DNA of 64,000 nucleotides. It comes from Dyella subtropica (GTDB lineage Bacteria; Pseudomonadota; Gammaproteobacteria; Xanthomonadales; Rhodanobacteraceae). The stretch's first letter is position 1. Every line of letters begins with the position of its first letter. The DNA is taken from positions 81,312 to 145,311 of the forward strand of contig NZ_JAPDPD010000015.1 of assembly GCF_026283965.1 (NCBI RefSeq), written 5' to 3'. The notes below the pieces were generated by a model that worked only from the letters and a program-made list of their open reading frames with translations, was not told where the DNA came from and did not search any database. Both the position numbers and the translations under genes were made by a program. This document shows positions 1 to 10,300 of this stretch, piece after piece.

Positions 1-605
1 TCGGCTCGTCGACGTCGCCGAGCATTTGGCGGAAGAACGCCTCGTGTTCCGACGCGCTCACGCCCAGCCGCGCCTGCGCCACGAAGTTGCGGAAGGGCAG
101 CGCGGGCGGAAGCTCGGCCTGGCGTCCTTGCAGGTAGGCCGCAACCTCCGCCTGCAGGTGCTCCTGCGCCATGTGATCCATGCACAACTGATGCAGCAGT
201 TGCAGGACCACCCATCGGTCGTTGCGCTCGTCATACGCCGCAAACAGCTTGAACAGCGGGGCCTGGCGCAGATCCAGCCGGCATCGCCGCGGATCGAAGC
301 GCGTCCACAGCTGCTCCGCGATATCACCGTCGCTGGCCGACAAGACAGGCTCCTCCACCACCAGCTCGGCCTTTCGCCACACCACCTGGACCGGCTCGGA
401 CAAGCCTTCCCACACGACCCCGGTCCGCAGCATGTCGTGGCGGCCGATCGCGAAACGCAACGCGGTCAGGTAACTCTCCAACTGGGCCTTGTTGCCAAAA
501 GTAGAGAGGGACCTCAGTACATAAGGATCGCCATCGGTCGCCAGCATGTGATGGAACAGGATCCCTTCCTGCAGCGGCACTAAGGGATAGATGTCCTGGA
601 TATTC
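1..605 (-). other. NRPS module 3: dual C/E domain with HQ in the catalytic motif (partial)
   Basis: This domain begins NIQDIYPLVPLQEG and carries HHMLATDGD, so it looks like a dual C/E domain acting on the serine-loaded T2. Its HHxxxD motif reads H2397-Q2398-L-C-M-D-H: the second, catalytic His codon is CAG (Gln) at 188-190. The equivalent site in C2 is CAC (His). The rest of the domain lies outside the window. Confidence 0.85.
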
Positions 606-3600
606 GCTGCCCCTCCCGGCACGGTCGCAGCGATCCGCTCGATTTCCGGCGCCGTCAACTCAATCAGCGATAGCATCGCCGGGGTGATCGCCGTCGCGTC
701 TGGCGGGGGCAAGTTATCCGGCACCGCGACGACTTCGGCGTCGCCCGTGGTGGCCGCGGCCAATCCCGACAAGGTCGGCGTCTCGAACAGCATCCGCACG
801 TGGGCATGCAGATCCACCTGCCGCATCCGGGCCAGCAGGCGCACGGCCAGCAGGGAATGGCCGCCCAGCTCGAAGAAGTTGTCGTGCCGGCCTACGCGCT
901 CGACACCGAGCAGGTCCTGCCAGATCTCCGCGATCGCCGTTTCGACCCGACCGATCGGCGCTTCATAGGCTTGGGTTGCAAACGCATCCGCCTCCGGCGC
1001 CGGCAGTGCCTTGCGATCCAGCTTGCCGTTGACCGTGAGGGGGAAATCCTCCAGCGTCACGAAGGCGTTCGGCACCATATAGTCGGGCAACTGCTTCGAC
1101 AGCTCCGCGCGCAGATCCGCCACGGCAAGCACACTGCCCGCTTCGGCGCGGAGGTAGGCTACCAGCCGCTTGTCGCCGGGTTGGTCCTCGCGCGCGATCA
1201 CCACGCTGGCGGCCACACCTGCACACGCGGCGAGCTTCGCCTCGATTTCGCCAAGCTCGATGCGGAACCCACGGATCTTCACCTGGAAATCGTTGCGGCC
1301 CAGATACTCGATCTCGCCGGCCGCGTTATACCGACCCAGGTCACCCGTTCGATACAAGCGGCCTCCCGGCGACCCGAAGGGATCGTCGACGAAGCGTTCG
1401 GCCGTCAACGTCGGACGGTTCAAATACCCTCGCGCGACGCCCACGCCACCGATATGGATTTCCCCCGCCACGCCCACAGGAACCGGCCGGCGCCGGTCAT
1501 CCAGAATGTAGATCTGCGTGTTGGCGATCGGACGTCCGATCGGTATCGCCAAGCCGACGTCCTGCGCACGGCAGGCATGAAAAGTGACATCGACGGACGC
1601 CTCCGTCGGCCCATAAAGGTTATGCAGATGCGCCGTCGACGATGCCAGGAAAGCTCCCACGACATCCGCGGGCAAGGCCTCACCGCTACAGAAGACGTAC
1701 CGAAGACGGGTGCACGCCGCCAAGTCCTCGACACTCAGGAACTGCCTCAGCATGGACGGCACGAAATGTGTCGCCGTCACCGCTTCGCGCACGATCAGGT
1801 CACGCAGATAGGCCGGATCCTTGTGCCCACCCGGCTCCGCCAGCACGATCCGCGCGCCGTACGACAACGGCCAGAAGAATTCCCACACCGACACATCGAA
1901 GCTGAAGGGGGTCTTTTGAAGAATGCGATCGCTACCGTCGAGCCGATAGGCGTCCTGCATCCACTGCAGACGATTGACGATGGCGCCATGCTCAACCATC
2001 ACGCCCTTCGGGTTGCCAGTGGAGCCCGACGTATAGATGACATAGGCCAGATGCGTACTTGAAAGCTCGTCCACCACAGGGTCATGTCGGGGTTGCAGCG
2101 CCAGGCTTTCAGCGTCATCCAGCATCACCACCGGCGGCGCGACGTCCTGCAACCGGCGACGCCATGCCTCCTGCGTCAGCACAAGTTTCGGCGCACTGTC
2201 CGCCAGCATGTAGCCGATCCGATCGACCGGATAATCCGGATCCAGCGGCACATAACTTCCGCCCGCCTTCAGCACACCCAGCAAGCCGACCACCATCTCA
2301 GCGCTGCGCTCGGTATACAGCGCCACGCGATCGTCGGGCTTGACCCCCAGACTCACGAGACGATGAGCCACTTGGTTGGCGCGGACATTCAGCTCGTCAT
2401 AGGTCAGCTGGTGATCCCTGAACACCAGGGCGATCGCGTCCGGCGTGCGCTCCGCCTGCGCTTCGAACAGCTGATGCAGGCAGCGGACTTGCGGATAGTC
2501 CACCGCCGTGTCGTTGAACGCTTCCAGCAGCTGATGACGCTCCTCCACGCCCAATACGTCCAGCTCGCACACGGCGCTGGACGGCGCGCGTTCCAGCGCA
2601 TCGACCAATTGCTCCAGGGCTCGATGCACCATCGCGCACACCCGCGCAGGACCCACCGAGGCCGGCACCTGCGCGACCAGTTCAAAGCCTTCGCCAAGGT
2701 CGTCGATGGCCAGCGTCAACGGATAGTTGGTGCGTTCCTCCGAGCGCTGCCCCACCACGCCTTCCCACTGGACTGCCGCCCCCTGCCCTTCGCTGGCCGC
2801 GCTATGGCGGTAATTCAACAGCGCACTGAACAGCGGCGCCGGTGCTTGGACGCCGCTGCAGTTCTGCGCCAACGCCAGCGAGGCGTGCTCGTGACGCAAC
2901 AGCCGGCTGATCAGGCGATGCACCGCGCGCACACTGGTATCGACGCTGCTTTCGTCGATGCGAATCCGCACCGGCAGCGTATTGATCCCCAGGCCCAGGG
3001 CATTCTCGCCCTGCATGCGCCCGAACAGGACGGTGCCGAACACCACGTCGTCCCGGCCCGACACCCGCGCAAGCACCTGCGCCCACGCCAGATAGAACAG
3101 GCTCGCCGCGCTTACGCCAAGCGCCCGCGCCCGGGACCGCAGCCGCCGCGCCAGCCCCGCATCGATTGCCCGCCGAATCTCGTCGATATCGCTCCCGTCG
3201 CCCCGCACATCGGCGAGGCCGAACGGTATCGTCGGTTCGCCGACGTCACCAAGCATCTCGCGGAAGAATGCCTCGTGCTCCGACGCACTCACGCCAAGCC
3301 GCGCCTGCGCCACGAAGTTGCGGAACGGCAGCGCGCGCGGAAGCTCGGCCTGACGTCCTTGCAGGTACAGCGCGATCTCCGCCTGCAGCTGGTCCTGTGC
3401 CATGTGGTCCATGCACAGGTGATGCAGCAGCTGCAGGGCGATCCATCGATCGCTGCGCTCGTCATAGGCCACAAACAGCCGGAACAGCGGAGCCTGGTGT
3501 AGATCCAGCCGGTATTCCCGCGGATCGAAGCGCGCCCATAGCTGGTCGGCGACGTCGCCGTCGCTCGCCGACAAGGCAAGTTCTTCCACCGCCAGCTCGG

Positions 3601-6600
3601 CCTTTCGCCACACCACCTGGGCCGGCTCGGATAAGCCCTCCCACACAATCCCGGTCCGCAGCATGTCATGGCGATCGATCGCGAAGCGCAATGCGGCCAG
3701 ATAGCTGTCCAGTTGCGTGCGACTTTCGAAGACCGACAGAGCCCTAACCTGATAGGGGTCGCCTTCAGTCGCCAGCATGTGATGGAACAACATGCCTTCC
3801 TGCAGCGGCGCCAGGGGATAGATGTCCTGGATATTCGCCGCTCCTCCCGGCACGGTCGCGGCGATCCGCTCGATCTCCGGGGCCGTCAACTCGACCAGGG
3901 ACAGCATCGCCGGAGTGATCGCCGTCGCATCCGGCGGAATCAGATTATCTGGCACAACCAAAACGTCAGCGCCACCGCCAATCGCCGCAGCCAATCCCGA
4001 CACCGTCGGTGTCGAGAACAAGGTCTGCACGTCGGCATGCAGATCCATCTGCCGCATCCGTGCCAGCAGGCGCACGGCCAGCAGGGAATGCCCGCCCAGT
4101 TCGAAGAAGTTGTCGTGCCGGCCCACGCGCTCGACACCCAGCAGTTCCTGCCAGATGTCGGCGATCGCCGTTTCGACCCGGCCGACAGGTGCTTCGTACG
4201 CCTGCGTCACAAAGGCGTCCGCTTCCGGCGCCGGCAACGCCTTGCTGTCCAGCTTGCCGTTGACCGTCAGAGGAAAATCCTTCAGCGTCACGAACGCGCT
4301 CGGCACCATGTATTCGGGCAATTGCCTGGAGAGCGCCGCGCGCAGCTCCGAGACGGAAAGCACGATCCCTGCTTCTGCGCGGATATAGGCCACCAGCCGC
4401 TTGTCCCCTGGCCGGTCTTCCCGCGCAATGACCACGCTAGCCGCTACGCCTTCGCAGGCGGCGAGCTTCGCCTCGATTTCGCCAAGCTCGATGCGGAACC
4501 CGCGGATCTTCACCTGGAAATCGTTGCGGCCCAGATATTCGATCTCGCCGGCCGCGTTATAACGCCCAAGATCGCCCGTGCGGTACAGCCGGCTTCCCGG
4601 CGGCCCGAAGGGATCATCGACGAAGCGCTCCGCCGTCAACTCCGGCTGGTTCAAATACCCCTGCGCAACCGCTGCCCCGCCGACGAAAATCTCGCCCTGC
4701 ATATAAGCAGGCACCGGCCGCATGGCCTGATCCAGGATATGCACCGCGACATTGGCCACGGGCCGGCCCAATGAAACTTCCCTCAGCGCGCCGTCCTGAT
4801 CCGTCCGCGCCGGACATTTATATCGAGTCACCGCAATCGCGGTTTCGGTGGGGCCGTACGTATTGAACAGATCGATCCGATCGGCCGCCTTGGCTTGCCA
4901 TTGCGCCAAGGCCATGGGCGAAGCGCGCTCGCCGCCGATCACCACGCAGCGCAGCATGGGCGGCAAAGGGACATGGTCGAGGTCGACCACGATCTCATGC
5001 CAATACGCCGTGGGCAGCATCAGGACCGTAATGCCCATGCGCCCGCAGCGATCCATGAAGTGTTCGCTGGATTCGAGCATCCCTGCGGGACGCAGGACCA
5101 GCGTCGCGCCTTTGGCGAACGTGGAGAAGATCTCTTCGAAGCTCGCGTCGAAAGCGATCGAGGCGAACTGCAGGACGCGATCGGAAGGCTCGATGCCGTA
5201 ATCCTCGCCAGCGCCTACGGCGTAATTCACCAATGCGCCGTGCGACAGCATCACGCCCTTGGGCTGCCCCGTCGATCCGGACGTGTACAGCACGCAGGCA
5301 AGCGAGCCGGCATGGCCCGTCGGCGCCAGGTCGGCGCCGCTCTCCTGCGCCATGCTGTCCTGCTCGCGATCCAGATGGAAGACGATCCTGGCCGCGGCAG
5401 CCAGGCCCAGGTCGATATCCGACATCGTCAGAAGCATGTCGATCCCGGCGTCTTCGACGATGAAATCGAGACGCTGGACCGGCGTGGCCGGATCGAGCGG
5501 AACGCAGGCGCCGCCGGCTTTCAGCACCGCCATCAGCGCCACCAGCATGCCGCTGGATCGTTCGAACAAGATCCCGACCCGGGATTCGGGCCGCACACCG
5601 CGTGCCCTCAGAACCCGCGCCAATTGATTGGCTTGCGCGTTCAACTCGGCATAGCTAAGAGCCACGCCGTCCTCTTCGACGGCAACCGCTGTCGGCCGGA
5701 GCGCCGCCTGGCGCTCCAGAAATTGATGCAGTTGCGCGATATCGGTGGCTTGCTTCGCCCCCTGCGCCCAATCCATGAGCAGCGCTTCGCGCTCGGCCTC
5801 GGTCAGCAGATCGAGCTCGGCGACGGGCCGATCAGGCTCGGCAAGAGCGCCGCCCAGGAAGATCTGAAGCCTTTCTATGAGCTTCCCGATTTCCTGTTGA
5901 TCAAAAAGATCGCCGTTGAATTCCGTTCTGCCGGTGAGCCCTGCCGGCGTCTCTTCCAGCGTGACCGAAAGGTCGAATTTTGTCGTGCCATTGCCGGTGG
6001 AAGGCACATAGGCGCCAAAAGCTCCTTCGAAATGTTCGATATCGGGAGCTTGCTCATCCTCCACCGCCTGCAGCGGCGCATCAGGGCTTCGTTGCTCGGT
6101 CGGCGAGTTCAACAACACCAGCATCGTTTGAAACAGCGGCGAGCCGCTGGTATCGCGCGTGATTTGCAGCTTCGGCATTAACTCTTCATAGGGGACGGCA
6201 CTATGGTCGAACGCTGCCAGGCAGGTGCGCCGGATCTGCTGCAGCAAGTCGCGAAAACTGGCGTTCTTGTCGACACGCACGCGCAAAGGCAGCGTATTCA
6301 GGAAAAAGCCGATCAGGCTTTCGGTCTCGACGCGCCCTCGGTCGGAGACGGCCGAGCCGATGATGATGTCGTCCTGCAGGGTGTAGCGGGACAGCAGCGC
6401 GGAATAGCCGGCAATCAGTGTCATGAACAAGGTGACGCGTTCCGTCTCGCACCATCGGCGCAGTGCAGCGGAAAGCGCGGGCGGAAAGAAGAAATTGCCG
6501 CAGCAGCCGCGCGTCTCCACTTGCCTGGAACGATTCCTGGCCAGATGGAGCACCGGCAATTCACCGCCGAGATGCCCGGCCCAGTAATCGATGTGCGCAT

Positions 6601-7381
6601 CGAGCACCTTCCCTTTCAGCCACTGATGTTGCCAGAGGGCGAAATCGGCCCACTGGATCGGCAGTTCCGGCAAGGGTGAGGGAAGACCGGCGGAAAACGC
6701 GGCATAGAGCGCGTTCAATTCCCGGTCCAGCAGCTTCATCGACCAATCGTCGCTGATGATGTGGTGGATGCTCTGCAGCCACACATAGCGCTCTTCCGCC
6801 AGCTTGATCAGGCGGATGCGCAGCATCGAACCGCGCGCGAGATCGAATGGCGTTTTCGACTCCTCGAGGATCCGGCGACGGACCTCGGCGGCACGCTCCT
6901 CTGCCGTCAGCGACGAAAGATCGACCAGCGGCAGGAGAACCTGCGCCGTGGGTGCGATGTGCTGGACCGGCACGCCGTCGACCGCGGGAAAGCTGGTCCG
7001 CAGAATTTCATGCCGCCTGACCAGCTCGTCGACGGTACGTTCGAGCACCGCGGGGTCGATCCGCCGTCCGACCTCGGCCGCGCTGAAGGTGTTGTAAGCC
7101 GGCACCCCGGGCTGCAATTGATCGAGGAACCACAGCCTTTTCTGGGAAAAGGACAGCGGGATCGATTCCTCATCTCCCGTGCGGGACTCGACCGGCTTCT
7201 CGCCGGAGCCGTGCGAAAGCTGCTGCAGGAGCCGGATGATCTCCGGCTTGCGCTCGCTCAGCTCGGTCTTGAGCTCAGCGGTCAGGACATCGGGCAGCGC
7301 CCTGACGCGCAAGGCGCCGTCCTCAAGCCAGAGCTTGATATTGAGGTTCTTGAGAATCCCTAGAAACTGTGCCGTGGACAC
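1..7381 (-). CDS. Non-ribosomal peptide synthetase, 5' part (3' end outside window)
   Basis: Multimodular NRPS acting directly after the PKS. I read about 2,460 residues with no stop before the window edge. Order: TubC-type N-terminal docking domain (about 1-50), C1 (about 70-500), A1 (about 540-1040), T1 (Ser near 1093), C2 (about 1183-1600), A2 (about 1620-2120), T2 (Ser near 2171), C3 (from about 2260, cut by the edge). A domains show YTSGSTG-PKGV and NGKLD; T domains show FFELGGHSL. The start is a GTG whose first base is the last base of the PKS TAG stop (TAGTG), implying translational coupling. C2 and C3 start with HHMLAT-GD, the signature of dual condensation/epimerisation domains, so residues 1 and 2 are probably delivered as D-amino acids. 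By alignment to GrsA I read the A2 pocket as DVWHFSLVD, the serine code known from EntF. A1 reads D-A-E-M-V-G-T-I-A, which I cannot assign. No release domain is in view. Confidence 0.95.
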   Translation of the reverse strand, partial: MSTAQFLGILKNLNIKLWLEDGALRVRALPDVLTAELKTELSERKPEIIRLLQQLSHGSGEKPVESRTGDEESIPLSFSQKRLWFLDQLQPGVPAYNTFSAAEVGRRIDPAVLERTVDELVRRHEILRTSFPAVDGVPVQHIAPTAQVLLPLVDLSSLTAEERAAEVRRRILEESKTPFDLARGSMLRIRLIKLAEERYVWLQSIHHIISDDWSMKLLDRELNALYAAFSAGLPSPLPELPIQWADFALWQHQWLKGKVLDAHIDYWAGHLGGELPVLHLARNRSRQVETRGCCGNFFFPPALSAALRRWCETERVTLFMTLIAGYSALLSRYTLQDDIIIGSAVSDRGRVETESLIGFFLNTLPLRVRVDKNASFRDLLQQIRRTCLAAFDHSAVPYEELMPKLQITRDTSGSPLFQTMLVLLNSPTEQRSPDAPLQAVEDEQAPDIEHFEGAFGAYVPSTGNGTTKFDLSVTLEETPAGLTGRTEFNGDLFDQQEIGKLIERLQIFLGGALAEPDRPVAELDLLTEAEREALLMDWAQGAKQATDIAQLHQFLERQAALRPTAVAVEEDGVALSYAELNAQANQLARVLRARGVRPESRVGILFERSSGMLVALMAVLKAGGACVPLDPATPVQRLDFIVEDAGIDMLLTMSDIDLGLAAAARIVFHLDREQDSMAQESGADLAPTGHAGSLACVLYTSGSTGQPKGVMLSHGALVNYAVGAGEDYGIEPSDRVLQFASIAFDASFEEIFSTFAKGATLVLRPAGMLESSEHFMDRCGRMGITVLMLPTAYWHEIVVDLDHVPLPPMLRCVVIGGERASPMALAQWQAKAADRIDLFNTYGPTETAIAVTRYKCPARTDQDGALREVSLGRPVANVAVHILDQAMRPVPAYMQGEIFVGGAAVAQGYLNQPELTAERFVDDPFGPPGSRLYRTGDLGRYNAAGEIEYLGRNDFQVKIRGFRIELGEIEAKLAACEGVAASVVIAREDRPGDKRLVAYIRAEAGIVLSVSELRAALSRQLPEYMVPSAFVTLKDFPLTVNGKLDSKALPAPEADAFVTQAYEAPVGRVETAIADIWQELLGVERVGRHDNFFELGGHSLLAVRLLARMRQMDLHADVQTLFSTPTVSGLAAAIGGGADVLVVPDNLIPPDATAITPAMLSLVELTAPEIERIAATVPGGAANIQDIYPLAPLQEGMLFHHMLATEGDPYQVRALSVFESRTQLDSYLAALRFAIDRHDMLRTGIVWEGLSEPAQVVWRKAELAVEELALSASDGDVADQLWARFDPREYRLDLHQAPLFRLFVAYDERSDRWIALQLLHHLCMDHMAQDQLQAEIALYLQGRQAELPRALPFRNFVAQARLGVSASEHEAFFREMLGDVGEPTIPFGLADVRGDGSDIDEIRRAIDAGLARRLRSRARALGVSAASLFYLAWAQVLARVSGRDDVVFGTVLFGRMQGENALGLGINTLPVRIRIDESSVDTSVRAVHRLISRLLRHEHASLALAQNCSGVQAPAPLFSALLNYRHSAASEGQGAAVQWEGVVGQRSEERTNYPLTLAIDDLGEGFELVAQVPASVGPARVCAMVHRALEQLVDALERAPSSAVCELDVLGVEERHQLLEAFNDTAVDYPQVRCLHQLFEAQAERTPDAIALVFRDHQLTYDELNVRANQVAHRLVSLGVKPDDRVALYTERSAEMVVGLLGVLKAGGSYVPLDPDYPVDRIGYMLADSAPKLVLTQEAWRRRLQDVAPPVVMLDDAESLALQPRHDPVVDELSSTHLAYVIYTSGSTGNPKGVMVEHGAIVNRLQWMQDAYRLDGSDRILQKTPFSFDVSVWEFFWPLSYGARIVLAEPGGHKDPAYLRDLIVREAVTATHFVPSMLRQFLSVEDLAACTRLRYVFCSGEALPADVVGAFLASSTAHLHNLYGPTEASVDVTFHACRAQDVGLAIPIGRPIANTQIYILDDRRRPVPVGVAGEIHIGGVGVARGYLNRPTLTAERFVDDPFGSPGGRLYRTGDLGRYNAAGEIEYLGRNDFQVKIRGFRIELGEIEAKLAACAGVAASVVIAREDQPGDKRLVAYLRAEAGSVLAVADLRAELSKQLPDYMVPNAFVTLEDFPLTVNGKLDRKALPAPEADAFATQAYEAPIGRVETAIAEIWQDLLGVERVGRHDNFFELGGHSLLAVRLLARMRQVDLHAHVRMLFETPTLSGLAAATTGDAEVVAVPDNLPPPDATAITPAMLSLIELTAPEIERIAATVPGGAANIQDIYPLVPLQEGILFHHMLATDGDPYVLRSLSTFGNKAQLESYLTALRFAIGRHDMLRTGVVWEGLSEPVQVVWRKAELVVEEPVLSASDGDIAEQLWTRFDPRRCRLDLRQAPLFKLFAAYDERNDRWVVLQLLHQLCMDHMAQEHLQAEVAAYLQGRQAELPPALPFRNFVAQARLGVSASEHEAFFRQMLGDVDEP
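750..3840 (-). other. NRPS module 2: dual C/E-A(Ser)-T
   Basis: C2 opens with HHMLATEGD, the extra N-terminal HHxxxxxGD motif of dual C/E domains. Its catalytic motif H1320-H1321-L-C-M-D-H is intact. It should epimerise the residue on T1, then condense it. A2 pocket residues are D, V, W, H, F, S, L, V, D, matching the serine code of EntF, so L-serine is the likely substrate. T2 shows FFELGGHSL. Confidence 0.85.
3990..7381 (-). other. NRPS module 1: TubC dock-C-A-T
   Basis: The first about 50 residues (MSTAQFLGILKNLNIKLWLE and on) match the TubC_N docking fold and should receive the PKS C-terminus. C1 has HHIISDDWS near residue 205, a complete HHxxxD motif with Asp in place of the usual Gly; it should condense the polyketide with the first amino acid. 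The A1 pocket read from the sequence is D-A-E-M-V-G-T-I-A. This is not a code I recognise, although D-A-E starts occur in some basic-residue domains. T1 carries GGHSL. Confidence 0.85.
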
Positions 7382-10300
7382 TACACAACTTCCTCAATGA
7401 AATCGCCGCTCAGGCTCGCGTCGACCTGCTCCTGCTCCAAACCGACGGCCTGAATCATCAGAATTTCCTCGGTCATCTCAGCCTGCTTTCTGACAGTGGA
7501 GGACTCGTAGATACAGCTCAGCGGGATGCTCATATCCAGGTCTCGATTGATTCTTCCGATCAGCTGCAGGCCGACCAGCGAATTGCCGCCGAGATCGAAG
7601 AAATTGTCATCGACGCCGACCTGCTCGATGCCGAGCACCTCCTGCCAAACCGTGGCGATCTGAAGCTCCATGTCGCTTTCCGCCGCGACGAACGCCGTCG
7701 CCAGCGCAGGGCGCGGATAGGCGCTTGTCCGGCGGCCGCGCGTCTGCTTGACCGCATTGGAGATATTGGTGACCGAGCAGGTATTGCTGCCGCCGATCAT
7801 CGCCACCGCGTCCTCGGGTAGCAGGATCATCTGCGGCACATCGAGCGCGAGGATGCGGCGGACGCCTTCCATGCCTTCCTCGAAGCTGATGCCGAACTGC
7901 CGGCGATGGCTCCTCATCGCCTCCTGCATCTCCGGCTGGAAGCCCTTCAGGCCTTCGCTCCAAGCATCCCACTGCCATTCGCCGAAGCTGATTGCCACCG
8001 TCGCGCCATGCCTGGCGTGATGGCGCTGAGCGAAGGCATCCAGGAAGGCGTTCGCCGCGCAGTAATCGATCTGGCCGGGGCCGCCGCCGGTGATCGCCGC
8101 AATCGACGAGACCAGCACCATGAAGTCCAGCTCCACGCCGGAGAAGGCGCGATCCAACGCCAGCGTGCCTTGGATCTTTGGCGCCATCACCTCGGCAACG
8201 GCTTGCGCGGTCTTGAGCTGGGTCAGGCCCTGGCCGGGCAGGCCCGCGGCGTGGAACACGCCGTTGATCGCCCCGAATCGCGCCAGCGCCTGGCGCACGG
8301 CGTCCTCCATCTGCGCCGGGTCGGCCACGTCCGCGGTGATCATCAGCACCTCGGCGCCGGCCTCGATCAGGCTGCTGACCTTGCGCACGCGCTCGGTCAC
8401 CCGGTCGTCGTGACCCGCGGCCAGGATCGCGTCCCACTCCTCGCGCGGCGGCAAGCCGGAACGGCCTACCAGCACGAGCTTCGCGCGCTTGGTCCGATAC
8501 ATATGCTCGGCGAAGGCGAAGCCGATGCCGCCCAGGCCGCCGGTGACGAAATAGACGCCCTCCTCCTTCAGGCGCGGCACTTCCTCGAACGGCGCATCGA
8601 CCTGTACCGGCGCAACGAACGGAATCCAGCGCTGTCCGTCGCGGAACGCGCTGAACTGGTCGTCACCGCCGGACAGGATTTCCGCGGCAAGGCGCGCGCC
8701 AAGGCGATCCTCACCCAGAGCCTCTTCGTCGGACGAGAACAGGTCGATGCTGCGGCAGGCGACCGTCGCGAACTCCTGGCGGATAACCTTGCACGGCCCA
8801 CGCAGCGTGGCCTTGGCCGGATGAATGGTCTCCGTGCCGAGCACCGGCTCCAGGTCGCTGGCGACGATGCATAGCTCGATCGGCGTGTCGGCCAGCCGCT
8901 CGCCGATCGCCTGGGCGAGATGGAACAGGCTGTAGAAGCCTGCTTCCATCTGCTCGGCCAGATGGCCGGAAAGATCGGCATCCCACGCTTCGGCGGCCCA
9001 CAGATGCACGATGCGGCTGGGCACCAGGCTGCGGCGCTTGAGCTCCTTCAGCACCGCGACATAGTCCTCCTTCACGGTGGCGCGCAACGAGATGGACCCA
9101 TCCTGCGCGACCGCGAAGCTCCTGCCGCGCCACGCCAGCACCGTCTCGATGCCGAGCGGCTTCACCGCCGCGGCGAGCGCGTCGCCAATGCCGTCCGCAT
9201 CCGCAAAGATCAGCCAGCAGGTGCCCGCCGCAGGCGTGGGCGCCTTCAATGCGCCATCGACGGTCCCGGCAATCTTCCACGACGGCAGATAGAACGAATC
9301 GGCCAGCGGCGACTTCTCCGCCTGCGTCAGCAGGCGGCTCGCCAGGGGCACCTCCGGCATGTCTGCGTCGATCCAGTAGCGCTGGCGGTCGAAGGCATAA
9401 CTCGGCAGCGGGATGCGGCGGCGCTGCTCGCCGGCATGATAGGCATCCCAATCGGGTGCCACGCCGGCAACCCATAGCTTCGCAAGCGCCGCCGTCAGCA
9501 CCGCCCGGTCGTCGTCCTGCACATAGGTGGTGCGTATGGTCGTGATCGCGGCCGGTGCCTGCCCATGCTCCCGGCCCAGAGCCTGCTGCTTGACCAGCGA
9601 GGTCAGGCTCTGCCCCGGCCCCACCTCGACCATCGCCCAATCACCCCTGGCCCACAGCGTGTCGAGGCATTCGGCGAAGCGCGCCGTCCGGCACATATGC
9701 CTGATCCAGTACTCGCGATCGGTCGCATCGGCTTTGGTGATCCACTCGCCGGTAACGTTCGACAGGCAAGGCCGTTGCGGCGCATGCAGCTCGACCGTCG
9801 ACAGCAGTTGCCGCAGCGCATCCGCGGCGCCTTCCATCATCGGCGAGTGGAACGCATGGCTGGTCTGCAGGCGGCGGCTCACCACGTCCTTCGCGGCAAG
9901 TGCCGTTTCCAGGGCGGCGACCGACGCGTCCGGCCCGGACACGATCGTGAGATTCGGGCCGTTGCTGATGCCGACCGCAAGGTCGGCCCCCAACATCGGT
10001 TCGAGCTTGTCCGCCGGCAGCGGCACCGCCAGCATGGCGCCGCCCGGCAGGTCCGCGATGATCCGCGCGCGACCGGCCACCAGCCGCAGCGCGTCCGGCA
10101 GCGACATGACGCCGGCGATCGCCGCCGCGGCGAACTCGCCCACGCTGTAGCCAAGCAGGGCCTCGGGCACGATGCCCCAGCTCATCAGCAAGCGGGCCAG
10201 GCAGTATTCGACGACGAACATGCACGGCTGCGCGTACTGCGTCTGGCTGAGCCGCTGGGATGCCTCGTCCTGCGGTGCCTCGCCGCGCAGGAACTGCTTC

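Noticed and set aside
800..6181. Plus-strand frames at 800-2062, 2084-3502 and 4895-6181
   Set aside because: Antisense to the NRPS, whose own frame is open through the whole interval with all core motifs in order.
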